64,000 nucleotides of DNA from Glandiceps talaboti. Lineage: Eukaryota > Hemichordata > Enteropneusta > Spengelidae. The first letter of the stretch is position 1. Every line of letters starts with the position of its first letter. Below the pieces are notes generated by a model that worked only from the letters and a program-made list of their open reading frames with translations, did no database searches and was not told where the DNA came from. Positions 23,032 to 36,600 of the stretch are shown here, piece by piece. A program made the translations under genes and the position numbers. Location of the stretch: the NCBI RefSeq assembly GCF_964340395.1, contig NC_135561.1, positions 19,391,740 to 19,455,739 of the forward strand, given 5' to 3'.

Positions 23032-23451
23032 ATTGAGGGATCGTCAAACGACTGTGCATATCATACACATTTCATATTTCCTAAGAACAATTTAGATAGA
23101 TAAGAAACAGGCTTCACACAGACCACTCAATACAAATATAAACAACACCACATTCCTGCCGACAAACAGGCACTGTATGTGTACACACATATCATTTGTC
23201 ACTTTGAATCAATACACATGTATGTGTCAAAATCTGAGCCAGTAATGCAATAACTTTCAATAGCTTGTTTGTTTCAAGGACGTTGTGTATGTGTGTGTGT
23301 GTGTGTGTGTCTGTGTATCAGTAGGTGTCAGATGATGTTGTTTATATTTGTATTGAGTGGTCTGTGGGAAACCTGTTTCTTATCTATCTAAATTGTTCTT
23401 AGGGAACATAAAATGTGTATGATATGCACAGTCTTTTAGCGATCCCTCAAT
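23032..23451. mobile_element. Long inverted repeat, arms about 118 bp (fold-back element)
   Basis: The left arm 23032-23148 and right arm 23333-23451 are close reverse complements; both carry TTGAGGGATCG at the outer end and AATTTAGATAGATAAGAAAC inside. The loop of about 185 bp includes a (GT)n tract. No coding capacity. Confidence 0.72.
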
Positions 23452-25729
23452 GTTAATAGTAAGTTGTAATGATAGTTGGCAAATGTGTGAAATTTTGAAC
23501 TGTGTACTGTTGTGAAGGTAATGGTTTGATCTGTAAAACACAAAAATGTCAGAATTCTTGTTTCTCTTTTTGAAAAAATGATTGCACATGTTCTAAAAAA
23601 ACATGAAATAAATATTCAAAGTTATGGAATGTCATGTTTTTATGACTCAATTTAAAAGATCCAAATTCATTTTTTTTAAATACATACCGTAGAAAACTGC
23701 ATAAATTAAACTGAAATATTAAATCACTTTAAAAAATGTGCAATCTTTAGTCAGACACTAATCTTAAAATGAACTATTATTCAAAAAAAAACTAAAACTG
23801 GTTTAACATAGAAATATGCACAATTCAAATTTGCAAATGATTGAGTGGTGCAAATTTTTTTTAAATATATGAAAATGAGCAAAAGTTGAAGTAAGTGTTG
23901 CACTTTGCTGAGTGAAATAAAACAAATGCAATGAACATAACTTACATGAAATTAGAATACATTACTGTAAAAGTAATTTAAAATTAATTGTGATCAGAAT
24001 TTAATAGTGTGTTGTTTTTTTTTACATTATTTCAAGTACAATTTATACACAAACAATTTTTTATGCTACAATCAATGTGAAGACATGTAACAGTATACAT
24101 ACATAAAGGGTGTGATTAGTAGATCAGTGTAGGATAAAAAACTAAATTCTTTTAGTTGGGCCTCAGATTCAGATTCACCCCCCCCCCCCCCCACACACAC
24201 ACACACACACTCACACACACAATTTAAAATTGTTGCAAAGAGCACAATCCATTTCAAAAAAATCAGTATGTAGTTGTGTGTAGTGAGAAAAAAATAGTTC
24301 TTTTGTTCACACTATATTTTAGTGCCTTGTATTTACTATAGCGAAAATAGTTCATTCCCCAAGTTGTTAGAAATATTTGTATTTTGGGGCAAAAAAAAAT
24401 CGTTTTTTGTGGGATGAGAACTAAAATGGCTCATCCCCCCCCCCCCCCCCACCAAAAAAAAACACAAAAAAAACTAAAAAGAATTTCACCATCCTACACT
24501 GAACTATTGATCTAGCCTCTAACTTTACATGGACCACTATGTTTCTTGTGCTGCTTATAATTTCAAAACTCAATTTTCTCTGTGAAGGTAGATTTACTTT
24601 CTAATACTGGTGAAGTTAATGGATGGATATGTTATAATCTGTGATGAGGTAATAACTTGTAAATTGATATCAATAAATGCTATCTTTACATTATAATTAA
24701 TATAAATGTATGTGGCACCATGGCCTTCGTAGGGTGCCCTCAACGGTGATGAGTGGAAACATTTTGCACTGTTGAGGGCGTCCTTCACAGTTAGAACTTG
24801 AAAAACACAATCATGTTGAGAATATACATTATTGCCTATACTTCAATTACTTGGTACTTGTTTACTAATTTCTAATTTGTCTACATGTCCATAAATTTCC
24901 ACACGGCCAAGACTTCTCTTGTTCAAGCACATAAAGTACTGATTAAAGATACAGTTCTCAAATACCGTGGTTTGTTTAGTTGATGTTAACAGGAGCACCA
25001 ACTATGACAACGTTCAGTCTAGTCCTAAACAGGAACCTATAACATATCCAGAGTTCAGGCTGCCCTCTATGGTGAAACTTGAACACATGGCAGCATTCGA
25101 GGCAAAAATTTGACAATATGGCAGCATTGAGGGCACTCTTTATGAGGGCAGATTGAGAGCTAGCCCAGTACACATCCGCATTCGGATAACACTTTCACCA
25201 AAATGTAATTTGGACTTTGGAGGGAAAAAATACGACAAAATTCTGTTTCCAAATACTTTGCAGTGAACTATTTGGAAATGTAAAACATTTCAAGTGGCAG
25301 CAAAACTGAGCTTTTGAATATTCCAACCTATGATGTGTGGGATAATGGTAAAATAATTCTAAAACTTGTAGAATAGAATGAAATTCTTGATACAATATAC
25401 TGTACATGAATGGTACATTTTTATCAAAAGCTACACTTTGTATGTACTGTACAAATTACAACGTTGTACATAAATTTCACATAAAGACATAGTCCTAGGA
25501 CAGGGGTTGTTTACAAGGTACAACACTGTATTAACGTACAATGCTCCTTGGAAATGAACTGCTTCAACTTTTGCTGTTACTTTGTTCAAGGAAATTCTAC
25601 CTCATTTTCAGTTAAAATTAAGACAAAATATCAAGGGCCACTGTACACATTTTTTAAATAAAGGTTAAAATATTACTAAAATTAAGCAATTTTAGAACCT
25701 AATAGCTACTGTATTCAACTATTGTGGCC
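23452..25729. other. No recognised gene; homopolymer C runs and a short inverted repeat
   Basis: AT-rich, with runs of about 14-16 C at 24178 and 24436, the first followed by (CA)n. GCCCTCAACGGTG and CACTGTTGAGGGC form a short inverted repeat at 24735-24783. FBXO10 3' UTR may extend into the right part on the minus strand, but I see no convincing polyadenylation signal. Confidence 0.45.
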
Positions 25730-25915
25730 CTCCTCATGACCAGTTTGAAAGCTGATACTGAACAGCGCACCTAGTGGCCAAACTATACAATCTTTTGTCT
25801 TTCAAACAGTGTATTGCAAAGTTATAACAGACAAGCCATTTAACTTTGTAAGAACCAGTCCAATACCTCTGACAGAACAGCACCCCTAGTGGCCAAACTA
25901 TGCAATCTTTTGTCT
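25730..25915 (-). repeat. Two-copy repeat next to the FBXO10 stop codon
   Basis: CCTAGTGGCCAAACTATACA and CAATCTTTTGTCTTTC occur twice about 120 bp apart. They would lie in the FBXO10 3' UTR if the transcript extends past the stop. Confidence 0.5.
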
Positions 25916-25956
25916 TTCCAAAATCACTGTCATGTCATTAATTATGTAGAATTCTC

Positions 25957-26182
25957 CTATAATATAACACATAACTTGCTGCCTTGTTGACTAGTTCCTG
26001 ACTTAGGGTTGCGTACTCTAGCTGATGTGGTAACACGTTTCGATGGAGCTGTTGGAAGTGCTTTGGGTGAGGTCACATGAGGTCGCGGAGGAGGATTCTC
26101 TAATTTCCATGGTGATAGTTTGTTAGCCGTAAATTTCTTTTCGCTCCCATCAAGGCTTGTGTCAGAACTTGAATTTTCGTCC
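25957..26182 (-). CDS. FBXO10: FBXO10 coding exon 10 (CaaX end)
   Basis: One base completing a Gly codon, 74 codons and TAG, after a TTATCCAG acceptor. It encodes a Ser/Pro/Lys-rich tail with W-K-L-E-N-P-P-P-R-P-H (vertebrate: W-R-L-V-N-P-P-A-R-P-H) and ends C-V-I-L. Confidence 0.92.
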
Positions 26183-28656
26183 CTGGATAACGGAATGAAA
26201 ATTATGATGAGTGTTGATCATTGATTGTTAGAGGTCTGAGAACACTAAACTACAATCGCCGACATCAGACCGTGGACGAACGGAACATGATACAAACAGG
26301 GAAAGTAAACAACTGAATTGGATTAATAATACTTGGCACAGCATGTTGGAAGTACGAAGACTTGTATTACATTCCATCATTTGATAAGACAAGTTTTATG
26401 GCCTACTTACATAACAGTTCACATTCGCAAACAAATTTCCCCTGGTATTTCATGTACACAGTATGCTGATGATATTTGAGAGACGAAATATATATATTCA
26501 CTTCAAACCTAGATTCTAAAAAGATAACTGTATCACTCCTTAAATATAGCAATTTTTGAAGCAACTACATAGCTTTCGTCTGAATCACTCCGACGTCATC
26601 AGCGTAATGACATTATGCCGTGATGGAATCACTTGACAGTAGACTATTGTAAATAAGTGGGAGATTGGTATCCACAGTCACGATTGAGGGACGACTGGTC
26701 ACTTGACCAAACGGCATAATATCATGCGGTTTGAGTGGATGAAAACTACATGGTCACATCAGAAACTAGATTCCAATAAGGTAACTTCACTATTACTACC
26801 GTACTATACAAAATGAAGTCAAGTATCAATTTCTATTCTTTTAAATCTGGCAATGTTGTACACATTTACTACATGTACAATGAAGAGTATTAGACAACCA
26901 TCTGTATATCCAACAAGTTTTATAATATGGAAATATACTGCTACTGACCCTGTGGTATCATGGAAATTTGCATGTTCACACTGGACCACCTGGTTGTTCC
27001 TAGCAACACATTGACTGTTACCATGGATATAGTGGTGTGCATAGTGTCCACTGAACAGTATATTATCCTCTACAAGTCCACAGGAGTAACTTAACATTGC
27101 AATACCATAGTCATTGGCAGAATACACACGGTTCCTTAACACCTGAAGAAACAGAACGACAAGATCAATGGGTTATATATGTATGTTATTACATGGCTGT
27201 ATATCAGGGTATTACAGAGTTGTATATCAGGGTATTACAGGGTTATATATCAGGGTATTACAGCATTGTATATCAGGGTATTACAGCATTGTATATCAGG
27301 ATATTATAGAGTTGTATATCAGGGTATTACAGCATTGTATATCAGGGTATTACTGAGTTGTACATCAGGGTGTTACAGGGTTGTATATCAGGGTATCACT
27401 GAGTTGTATATCTACATGTATGTATTATATCTGCTTGATGGGCTCATCTTATGTCACTTTTATGTCACTCGCATTTTCCTCAGCTGATTGAATTCTATAT
27501 GGGAATAATATCTAACCATAGGGCTGTGTGTAATGTATGTGTGTATATATACTTATTACAGGGATGTGTATTACATGTTGTATATCATGGCATTACACGG
27601 TGTCCACTGAGGTGGTGAAAAGTTACAGTAGAAATGATGTTGCCATGGATCAAGTTTCACTCATAGGACATAATGTTTTCAACACATAGATAGACACATT
27701 TCACAATGACAGAGACACAACAAACAAACACACAGCAAGATCATTTTACCCAATCACATTGCAAAGTGATACAGTATTGCTATTGGTTTACAGTTCAGTT
27801 GAAAATGGCTACTGCTGAACAAACATGGACTTGATGATTTTAATGGCTTCAATTCTTTAATAATCAACATGGTAACTTATATCATTTTTTCTTTTGTGTT
27901 TGAAGTTTGAGTGTATGTATATAAAAAATGTTATGTTACATGAGTGAAATGCCATGGCAAGGTTCACAACAAAGGTACAGTCTGGAGTAGAGTAGATAGC
28001 AAACAAGAATCACAGAGCTTCCCTACAATATGTGTTTGTTTAACTTTAAATATTTTGGGTCATTAAGACAAACCTGAAAACCTTTGGTTGTTCCTCTACC
28101 CAGCTGTATTGCAGCCATCTGATTACCAATGATATCATTGCCTACTATCCTCCCACTACCTCTTGTCACCACACCATGTTTGCTGTTGTCATAGATACCA
28201 TTACCATGGAGATCAATAGAGCTGTTTTCAGTGATAGCGACACCAGAGCCAGCATTACAAGTGATACTATTATTGGTAACTGTAGCTGTTGGCTGTTGGT
28301 CTACAACTAGACCTGTACCACAATTACCATGGATGGCATTGGCTTCCAGTTTGATTAAATCACTACCTTTAATACATACACCACTTCCTAAAGTGAACAT
28401 AATCAAGTTTGGAAATATAAGTTACATAAAAAACTGTGACTGACTTACATCATTGAACATTGTATTCTACAAAAAATGGAATATACATATTTGGTTAAAG
28501 TAGGTCTGGGTGGAATATGAAAAAATATGTGCGACATACTAGTATATATGTTGTTTCCATAGCAACAAACTTTTCACCCGCTGTGTTCTGTTAAGGATCT
28601 ATTAAATAGGGAGGGGGCATATCCCTACTAGGGTTGATCACAAGTAACCCCCCCCC

Positions 28657-28691
<35 letters not shown>

Positions 28692-31600
28692 CCAGCTATT
28701 TCACACAATGTTTTGCTGGCTACTTTTTCACAAATTTGTTTACAAATTCTTTTTTCTTCAGACAGTAGATGCATGGATCTTATTCATATATATTACCATT
28801 TACTTTTCAAATTGTGACAACGTCATCACGTTTATATCAATGCTCCTAATAGCATAAAACTACCTCTTTCAGTGGTAACAACAGCATGTTGTGCTAGATA
28901 AAGGCATTTGTCTATATGGTGAAGAGAGAGAGATTATATAGGCAATCTAGCCCAACATACAGCAACTAGATAACCTATAAACTGTTGTGTCCTTAACAAT
29001 CATTATATGCAGTAGTCTTAGTTAGTAAACAGTGGGAAACCTTGGTTTAAGATAAATAAATAACTGAAGTACTAAGATTTCATGGCCACAGCAAGCAATC
29101 TGATATCACAGTAAGGCAGAGTGAGTTGAAGTTAGAGCTTAATACAAACATAATACAAATGCCATATCTGTGTTGTCATGGATACAGCTACCTAATCTAT
29201 ACACACTGCATACAAGAATCATAATTTCACACCTGGACAAAACTCTCATTAAGTGTATAAGGATTATATATGGATTACTGTAGGCATATGTGTTTCGGTT
29301 CTGGATTTATTTTTGTTGAATACACGACGTAGACATTTTTTATGTTCAAGTTAATCCTGCTGACAACTTCTGACAGCCAAATAGCACATTTTCTTTGCTT
29401 GCCATAATAATTTATAGCATCCATATCCAGTGTAAAATAACACTGGTTTAATTATAAGACCAGTCTAGTTCCTATACAATGGCTATGCACTAAGGTTACT
29501 ACATGTACTATCATCTCCACTCGTGTCAATCTACCCTCTAAGCCAACATGATGCGCCACTGATGCACACAATTTCTAGTGATGCACCAAAATTTGGTGTT
29601 CTCCTATCTTTTACTACGTGGTGACTCACAAGAAATGCCAGTTTTTCTCATTTTGACTCACAACAACAAAATTTGGCTATCATTAGAAGGCACACTGACT
29701 CACATATAGGGAAAGTTGTTATTCTAGCACAGAAATCTATGGGGAAAAGGTAAAAGACGCATGTCAGTAGTAATGCATCACAAATTGACAGCCAGTTGCA
29801 AGTGGTTACTTCCCTTACACAATTGCTCATAAACCAAAATCCATCTCTCCAGTCTGAAACTAAAATCATGTGGGGACATGATTATGTCATCACATTTATA
29901 TGAACAGTCAGGGGTAGTACAGATTTCTGGGTGTGTTAGAGTAAGGATTCTCCCTATATCATGTGAGTGGAGATGATGGTAGTAATTGTAACACGTCATA
30001 TAGAAACTAGACTATTATAAGACTAGCATGTGGCCTTTCCAAGTGTAGTCAATTTGTAAACAATGTTATCAGCTAACAAACAGCAAACTAATCACAGTGT
30101 TATGAGAGTGTCACAACTGTATCTATTATTCCAAGTGAAACCAACATATCTTATGACATTTACGTTTCCTCTCTCGTCAATTTATGACTAACTTGTGCTT
30201 TGTACTGGTAACATTGCTTACGATTATGTTGAGAGACACCACATACTGGACTGATGTAACATACATTTACACTTGATATGGACGCTATAAACGATAGTGA
30301 CAAGCAGAGAAAATGGTTTAGTTGACTGTTACCAGTTGTATTGTGCATACATTGCAAATTAACTTGTGTTGTACATAAAGTTGTCTAGTTCTATCCATGC
30401 ATCAAATCTCATGAGAAGATTCGATACCACATGTAATATCTAGGATATATAAATATAGGATACCTTGACATACACTGTACTGTCTTTGTTAGGAAGAAAA
30501 CACATTAGTCATTTGTACAGATGTGTTATATTTCTACATTGTATATTCAGCTGAAAAGTGACACAACACCTACACTGAATACTTCAGGCTGCTAGGATCA
30601 TGAGTTATTTACAAGCACACGTATACTAAGTGTACAAGTTCTCTGTTCACTCTCAGCAGAGTCCACCAAATTTTTCATGCACCATAATAAATATGACAGT
30701 AATATGTACATATAAATCAATACTTTTGTTAAATTTAATATTATATAAGAGACATTTATCTGGGGTCAGGTATGTATGTTGCTATGACAATGGGTTGAAT
30801 CATTCCCTTTGGCAATATACTACGTGTACAGAGACTCAGACATGAAATGTCACCAATGTGTGTTATCATCTAATTATGCAAACTTAAACCACAGTTACAT
30901 ATCACTCACATCAACACATAGGTTTATGTTAGGGCTTATAAAATACTGTAACAGAAATGGTTTATAGTTTCATGTATTCTTGTCTTGTCATGCAAAGGTA
31001 TAAGGTAAATTTATATGCTTATTTTAAGAAGGCTGAATGTGCCTTGGAGACAAACTTCACTGAAAATCAAAGTTCTAAAATTTCCTTCTTGTTTTTTGAA
31101 TAACAAAAGAAATTTGGAAATTTGTCATCTTTTTCTCAAGCAAATCCACAATCCTTTATTTTGCCAGAATTAACACAGTATTCAACATCCATACAGTTAA
31201 CACAGTATTCAACTTCCGTATTGGATTCTAAAATGGCTGAATTTTGACGTTTTGAATACTAGTATTATACAGAAACGATAGTATTGATAACAGTTTCTTG
31301 TATCAGTATATTCTTCATAAGTAAAGTTTGCACAAGCATAATTATATTATTTCCTAATGTTATTTTTCATTCAGCTGAAAAAATACTCCAGAAGTAACTT
31401 GTCACTACTCGTCTATTGACTCATAGTGACAAGGCCCCTTAGGTCACTCACATTTAAGAAAATATTAGGGATCTGAGTAACATCTTAATACAGTAAACTA
31501 CTTGTATGTAAATTGTTAACACTTTACCTGCATTGTGGTATATGCTGTTATACTCAACAGTAGCAACCTTAACAGTTGGAATTTTATCAAGCTCTTCCTC

Positions 31601-33587
31601 TTCCTCAGACACTTCTACTTCATTGCCATGGTTACCAGCTGCCTCCATGTTACCATGGTGACCAGCATTCTCCCTATACGCTACATATGCGATGCCTGCG
31701 TCATTGTTGTTACTGATTTGGTTGCCATGGATAAGTGGTTTACTGGTTGACATGATCCACACGCCATGACCAAAATTACCTGTAGTAATTTAGAAAGAGA
31801 AAGTTTAGTGAATTTCTATACAATAACAGAACAGTAATTGATACAGCACTGTCATGTGAAATGTCTGAACATTATTTTCCATAATGTACTTACCATGGAT
31901 AACATTTGTTTTCCATTATGTATATACCACGGATAACAGTTTTGCATAATGTACATACCATGGATAACATTATTTTCCATAATGTACTTACCATGGATAA
32001 CATTTGTTTTCCATTATGTATATACCACGGATAACAGTTTTGCATAATGTACATACCATGGATAACATTATTTTCCATAATGTACTTACCATGGATAACA
32101 TTTGTTTTCCATAATGTACTTACCATGGATAACATTTGTTTTCCATCATGTACTTACCATGGATAACATTTGTTTTCCATAATGTATTTACCATGGATAA
32201 CATTTGTTTTCCATCATGTACTTACCATGGATAACATTTGTTTTCCATAATGTATTTACCATGGATAACATTTGTTTTCCATCATGTACTTACCATGGAT
32301 AACATTTGTTTTCCATCATGTACTTACCATGGATAACATTTGTTTTCCATAATGTATTTACCATGGATAACATTTGTTTTCCATCATGTACTTACCATGG
32401 ATAACATTTGTTTTCCATAATGTATTTACCATGGATAACATTTGTTTTCCATAATGTACTTACCATGGATAACATTTGTTTTCCATAATGTACTTACCAT
32501 GGATAACATTTGTTTTCCATAATGTATTTACCATGGATAACATTTGTTTTCCATCATGTACTTACCATGGATAACATTATTTTTTCCGTAATGTATTTAC
32601 CATGGATAACATTATTTTCCATAATGTACTTACCATGGATAACATTATTTTCCATCCTTCCCAGGGCTCCCTGACCAATGACTACACCATCTGATGCACC
32701 ATTACAAATCCAGTTATCTTTAATAATTGGATTGCCGCCATTCCGGATATCGATACCACCCCACTGATTATTGCTCACCATGTTATCTGTCAGGCAAGGA
32801 ATCAACATTTAATTACACTTCACAGAAAGTTGATCAATTAATTGTTTATTTTCTATTCATGAGATGAAAAATTTCTGGCACTATCCCTGCTTTCTAAGGC
32901 TGTACAACTGCTGAGCCAATTGTTATTAATCCAATTCATTTGTTTACTTTCCCTGTTTGTAACAAGTTCCATTTGTCCACAGTTTGATACATCCACAATT
33001 TACAAATGACGTACAAATTTAGAAATTATGAATAAATGCAGGCTGATGACTGACATTGAACGGGGTCATTCTGGAAAACAGAGGGTATGTGATGGTTGCC
33101 TTTTGAAGCAATTTTCAACACTACAACCTATTTTTAGTGGAGGAAAGAAAACAGATGCTCACATGACTTAAGTCAAAGTTAATTGTTTTCCCATTTAAAG
33201 CGAACACCACTCGATAAAGTAATAAAAATATCTTCATAATCTTTGGGTTCTGGAGAGTTATTTCAAGATTTCACATTACATAGTTTTGGCTCCATTACAA
33301 AGAAATGCCAAAATGTTCACCTATATTGTTCTTTCATTGGTACAGCATTGCATCATGGGACTTAGCAGATAATTATTCATTAGATGAACACTGAATATTC
33401 ATGACTCATAACAGCATATTTCTTCAGATACATATTATGCAAGAGTAGATTGTTTGACCTACCTGTGATAGTACCACTGCCATTCTCATTGACTGCTATA
33501 CCTGCAGCCTTACCATTGCAGATTCTGTTATAGCTGGCAAATATAGAAAATAGTTATCTGCATAGGTGAACATGAAGACTAATAGAG

Positions 33588-33630
<43 letters not shown>

Positions 33631-36600
33631 AAGAAATTCTGTACATCTGTATTAACATAGGATGTACATCGGTAATAAACTCTTGAAACTTTGGATGTTA
33701 CTTTGTTCCAACCCAATCAATTTAAAAAATCCGTGGTCACCATGTAAAGTTTTGAATAGAGCTTGTGGGGAATTTTGGCTCTTACCTTTCCCTTAGTATG
33801 CCTGGCACCAAAGCTTCATTTAAAAGTAAATGGTCACTAGCAAAATGCTAGGCATGGTAGGGGTAAGGTGAGAGAGCCGGAAATCCTCATACAACTGGAT
33901 TCTTGGCTAAGAGAACCAGGGATTAAAACATGGGCCTTTAAGATGGGAAATAGTATATATATCTGAGATGGACTAAGAGACTTTATAAATAAGTATATTA
34001 TAAAGATGATAAACTCTGACACTTACCTGACTGTAGGACAGCCTTTATATAGGATATAAATACCAGCTTCTTTATTAACATAGATATCATTGTCACATAT
34101 TGTACCTTTACCACCACCTAGTACTACAATACCAGATCTCTTACCATGATGTATATGGTTATTCTGTAGGAAGAGAGAGTCAATCAGTCAATCAGTCACT
34201 CAACCACTCACTCACTCACTCACTCACTCACTCACTCACTCACTCACTCACTCACTCACTCACTCACTCAACTCACTCTCCCATCCACCCACCCAGTCAG
34301 TCAGTCAATCAATCAATCAGTCAATCAGTCACTAAGTCAATCAACTAATCAATCAAGCAAGCAAACAATCAAGCTAGATTCAATAAATCAATCAGTCAAT
34401 CAATATATTGATCAATTAGCAATCAAATAATCAATTGATATGCCATAGCTACGTCATACATATTTTCTTGTAGTTTGAAAGAAAGGTGCAGGAAACCCCA
34501 GTACAGTATGTAAATAGAGGTACCATAGCAAATACACACAATGCAGTACATGAGATATCTATGAGATTTTATCCCCAGCCAATGTTACATTTATCACAAT
34601 TTGGGTGTCAATAACAGCTGTTTGACAGAGCTAGAGTAAAAGTTAATTCAAATGATCCTATTTGATCCTTATGACGCCAGTAAGTGATGTGATGTTGATC
34701 AGATAATACTAAAATTATCCATGACTGTCAGATTCCAACATTGTCTACAACACTATTATGACTACATGCATAGTACATAAAGTATACTTTAGTATAGTCA
34801 TGGTAAAACATATAATTGATTAATATCTTAGACCTCTAAGAGCTTTAATCCAACCAAATGGGGGACTTTAACAAGACCTACGGACAAAGTGCCTTCTCAG
34901 TTTGCACACCTGCCTTGTGGAATGCACTACCTACCATTTGATATTCGTGGCGCTATGACTGTTCACATGTTCAAAAAGTGGGTTGAAGACGCATTTTTTT
35001 AGACAGTATCTGATGTAATAATTTTAATCAATCGATACATGCCATAGCTATGTGAGTTGCAAGAGTCGCTGCAAGACAGTTCACTCTATTTTAATGTGCG
35101 ATGCTCTTTAAATGAGTTATTTGCTTTAATCTACTAGCTATCTTCTGGAATTTTATTTTTTGCATTTGAAAGAACTTTTGACCAGTAATTTTATACATCA
35201 TTTGTGCTCTTTCTTCTCAGACATTTTATTGGTGGTTCTTTTCCTGGGTTTCTTCATTGCTGTTGTATTATTTTGTTCATTTATAGTTGTTAGTTTGTTG
35301 TATAATGCACATTTATTTACGAATTAAAATACTAACTATAGTGGCTGGACCATAATGGACATTATGCATATACCATACACAAACCAAGTTATTGTCCTTG
35401 AACAGAAAACAGGGAATATATATCCTGGTCATTCTATGTCATGACAACCCGTGTCTACATCACTGGTTTTGTGGTGTTACATCATGAAAACCTGTGTCTA
35501 CATCACTGGTTTTGTGGTGTTAAATCATGAAAACCTGTGTCTACATCACTGGTTTTGTGGTGTTACATCATGAAAACCTGTGTCTACATCACTGGTTTTG
35601 TGGTGTTACATCATGAAAACCCGTGTCTACATCACTGGTTTTGCTGTGCTCTATAAATGTGAGTCAAAACGTTCTAAATCATCATAACTTTTCCCAATCA
35701 TTCAGTTATGTTTGAGGAGGTATAATTATATTATTCCCCAATATTTCCCTTCATTCATCTCGAAGATACTCATGACTAAGGGGTTATTACTACTCGTCTC
35801 GCTACTCATAGTGACATGGCCCACTTTATAGGACACTCATATTCTCCTCAGCTGAACAAAACAAAATATTAGGGAATAATATCGAAGTATTTGGTACCCC
35901 TTTACCAGTACCAGTTTGCTGGACACCTCGAAAAAAGAAGTTCCTACTGTTATATTGGAAGTAACAAATAAAAGATTTTTTAAACAGCCCCTGAAATAAT
36001 AGTTAAAGTAGACATTAAAACAACACCTAGGAGTCATTGTCTAAGTTTACAAGGCTGTATCGGTATTAGAAATGGGTGAACCAAAAAAATTATAAACCCA
36101 ACAGCCAATGTGCAAAATAGATTGCAGACCAAGTGTAGCCTACAAGAAATGTGTTCACATTTATAGAAGATAAATTAGGCAAATTGTTTATTAATTCTGA
36201 AATATTTCTTTCTATGGCTACACTTCCATGTTATGTACAATGCTGCAGATCTCACAAGACTTGGAAGTAGTGCAATTGTAAATAACAAAGGACTTCTTTT
36301 GAGGTGTCTAGCAAACTGATACCGACTGAACAAGTCGCTGTAGTTACACATGGTTGCATGGTTACTAGCATTGCAATGTACTAATAACAGTATTAGAAGT
36401 TAAGCATGTCATGGGTCGGAAACAATTAGTTGTGACATCATCAAGTGGGAAGTTGGACTATGGGACTCACTGTGTAGGGGTTCACATTACTATCAGTTAC
36501 AAGAGAAATGGTGAGTGGATGTCACTTGCAGACTCTATGGGGGACCAACTGACCCTGTGTATGAATGATACATGAGGTCGTACGGGTCAGTCAGGTCTGC

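Noticed and set aside
31871-32656. CRISPR-like array
   Set aside because: Units are contiguous with no spacers and derive from a eukaryotic splice junction.
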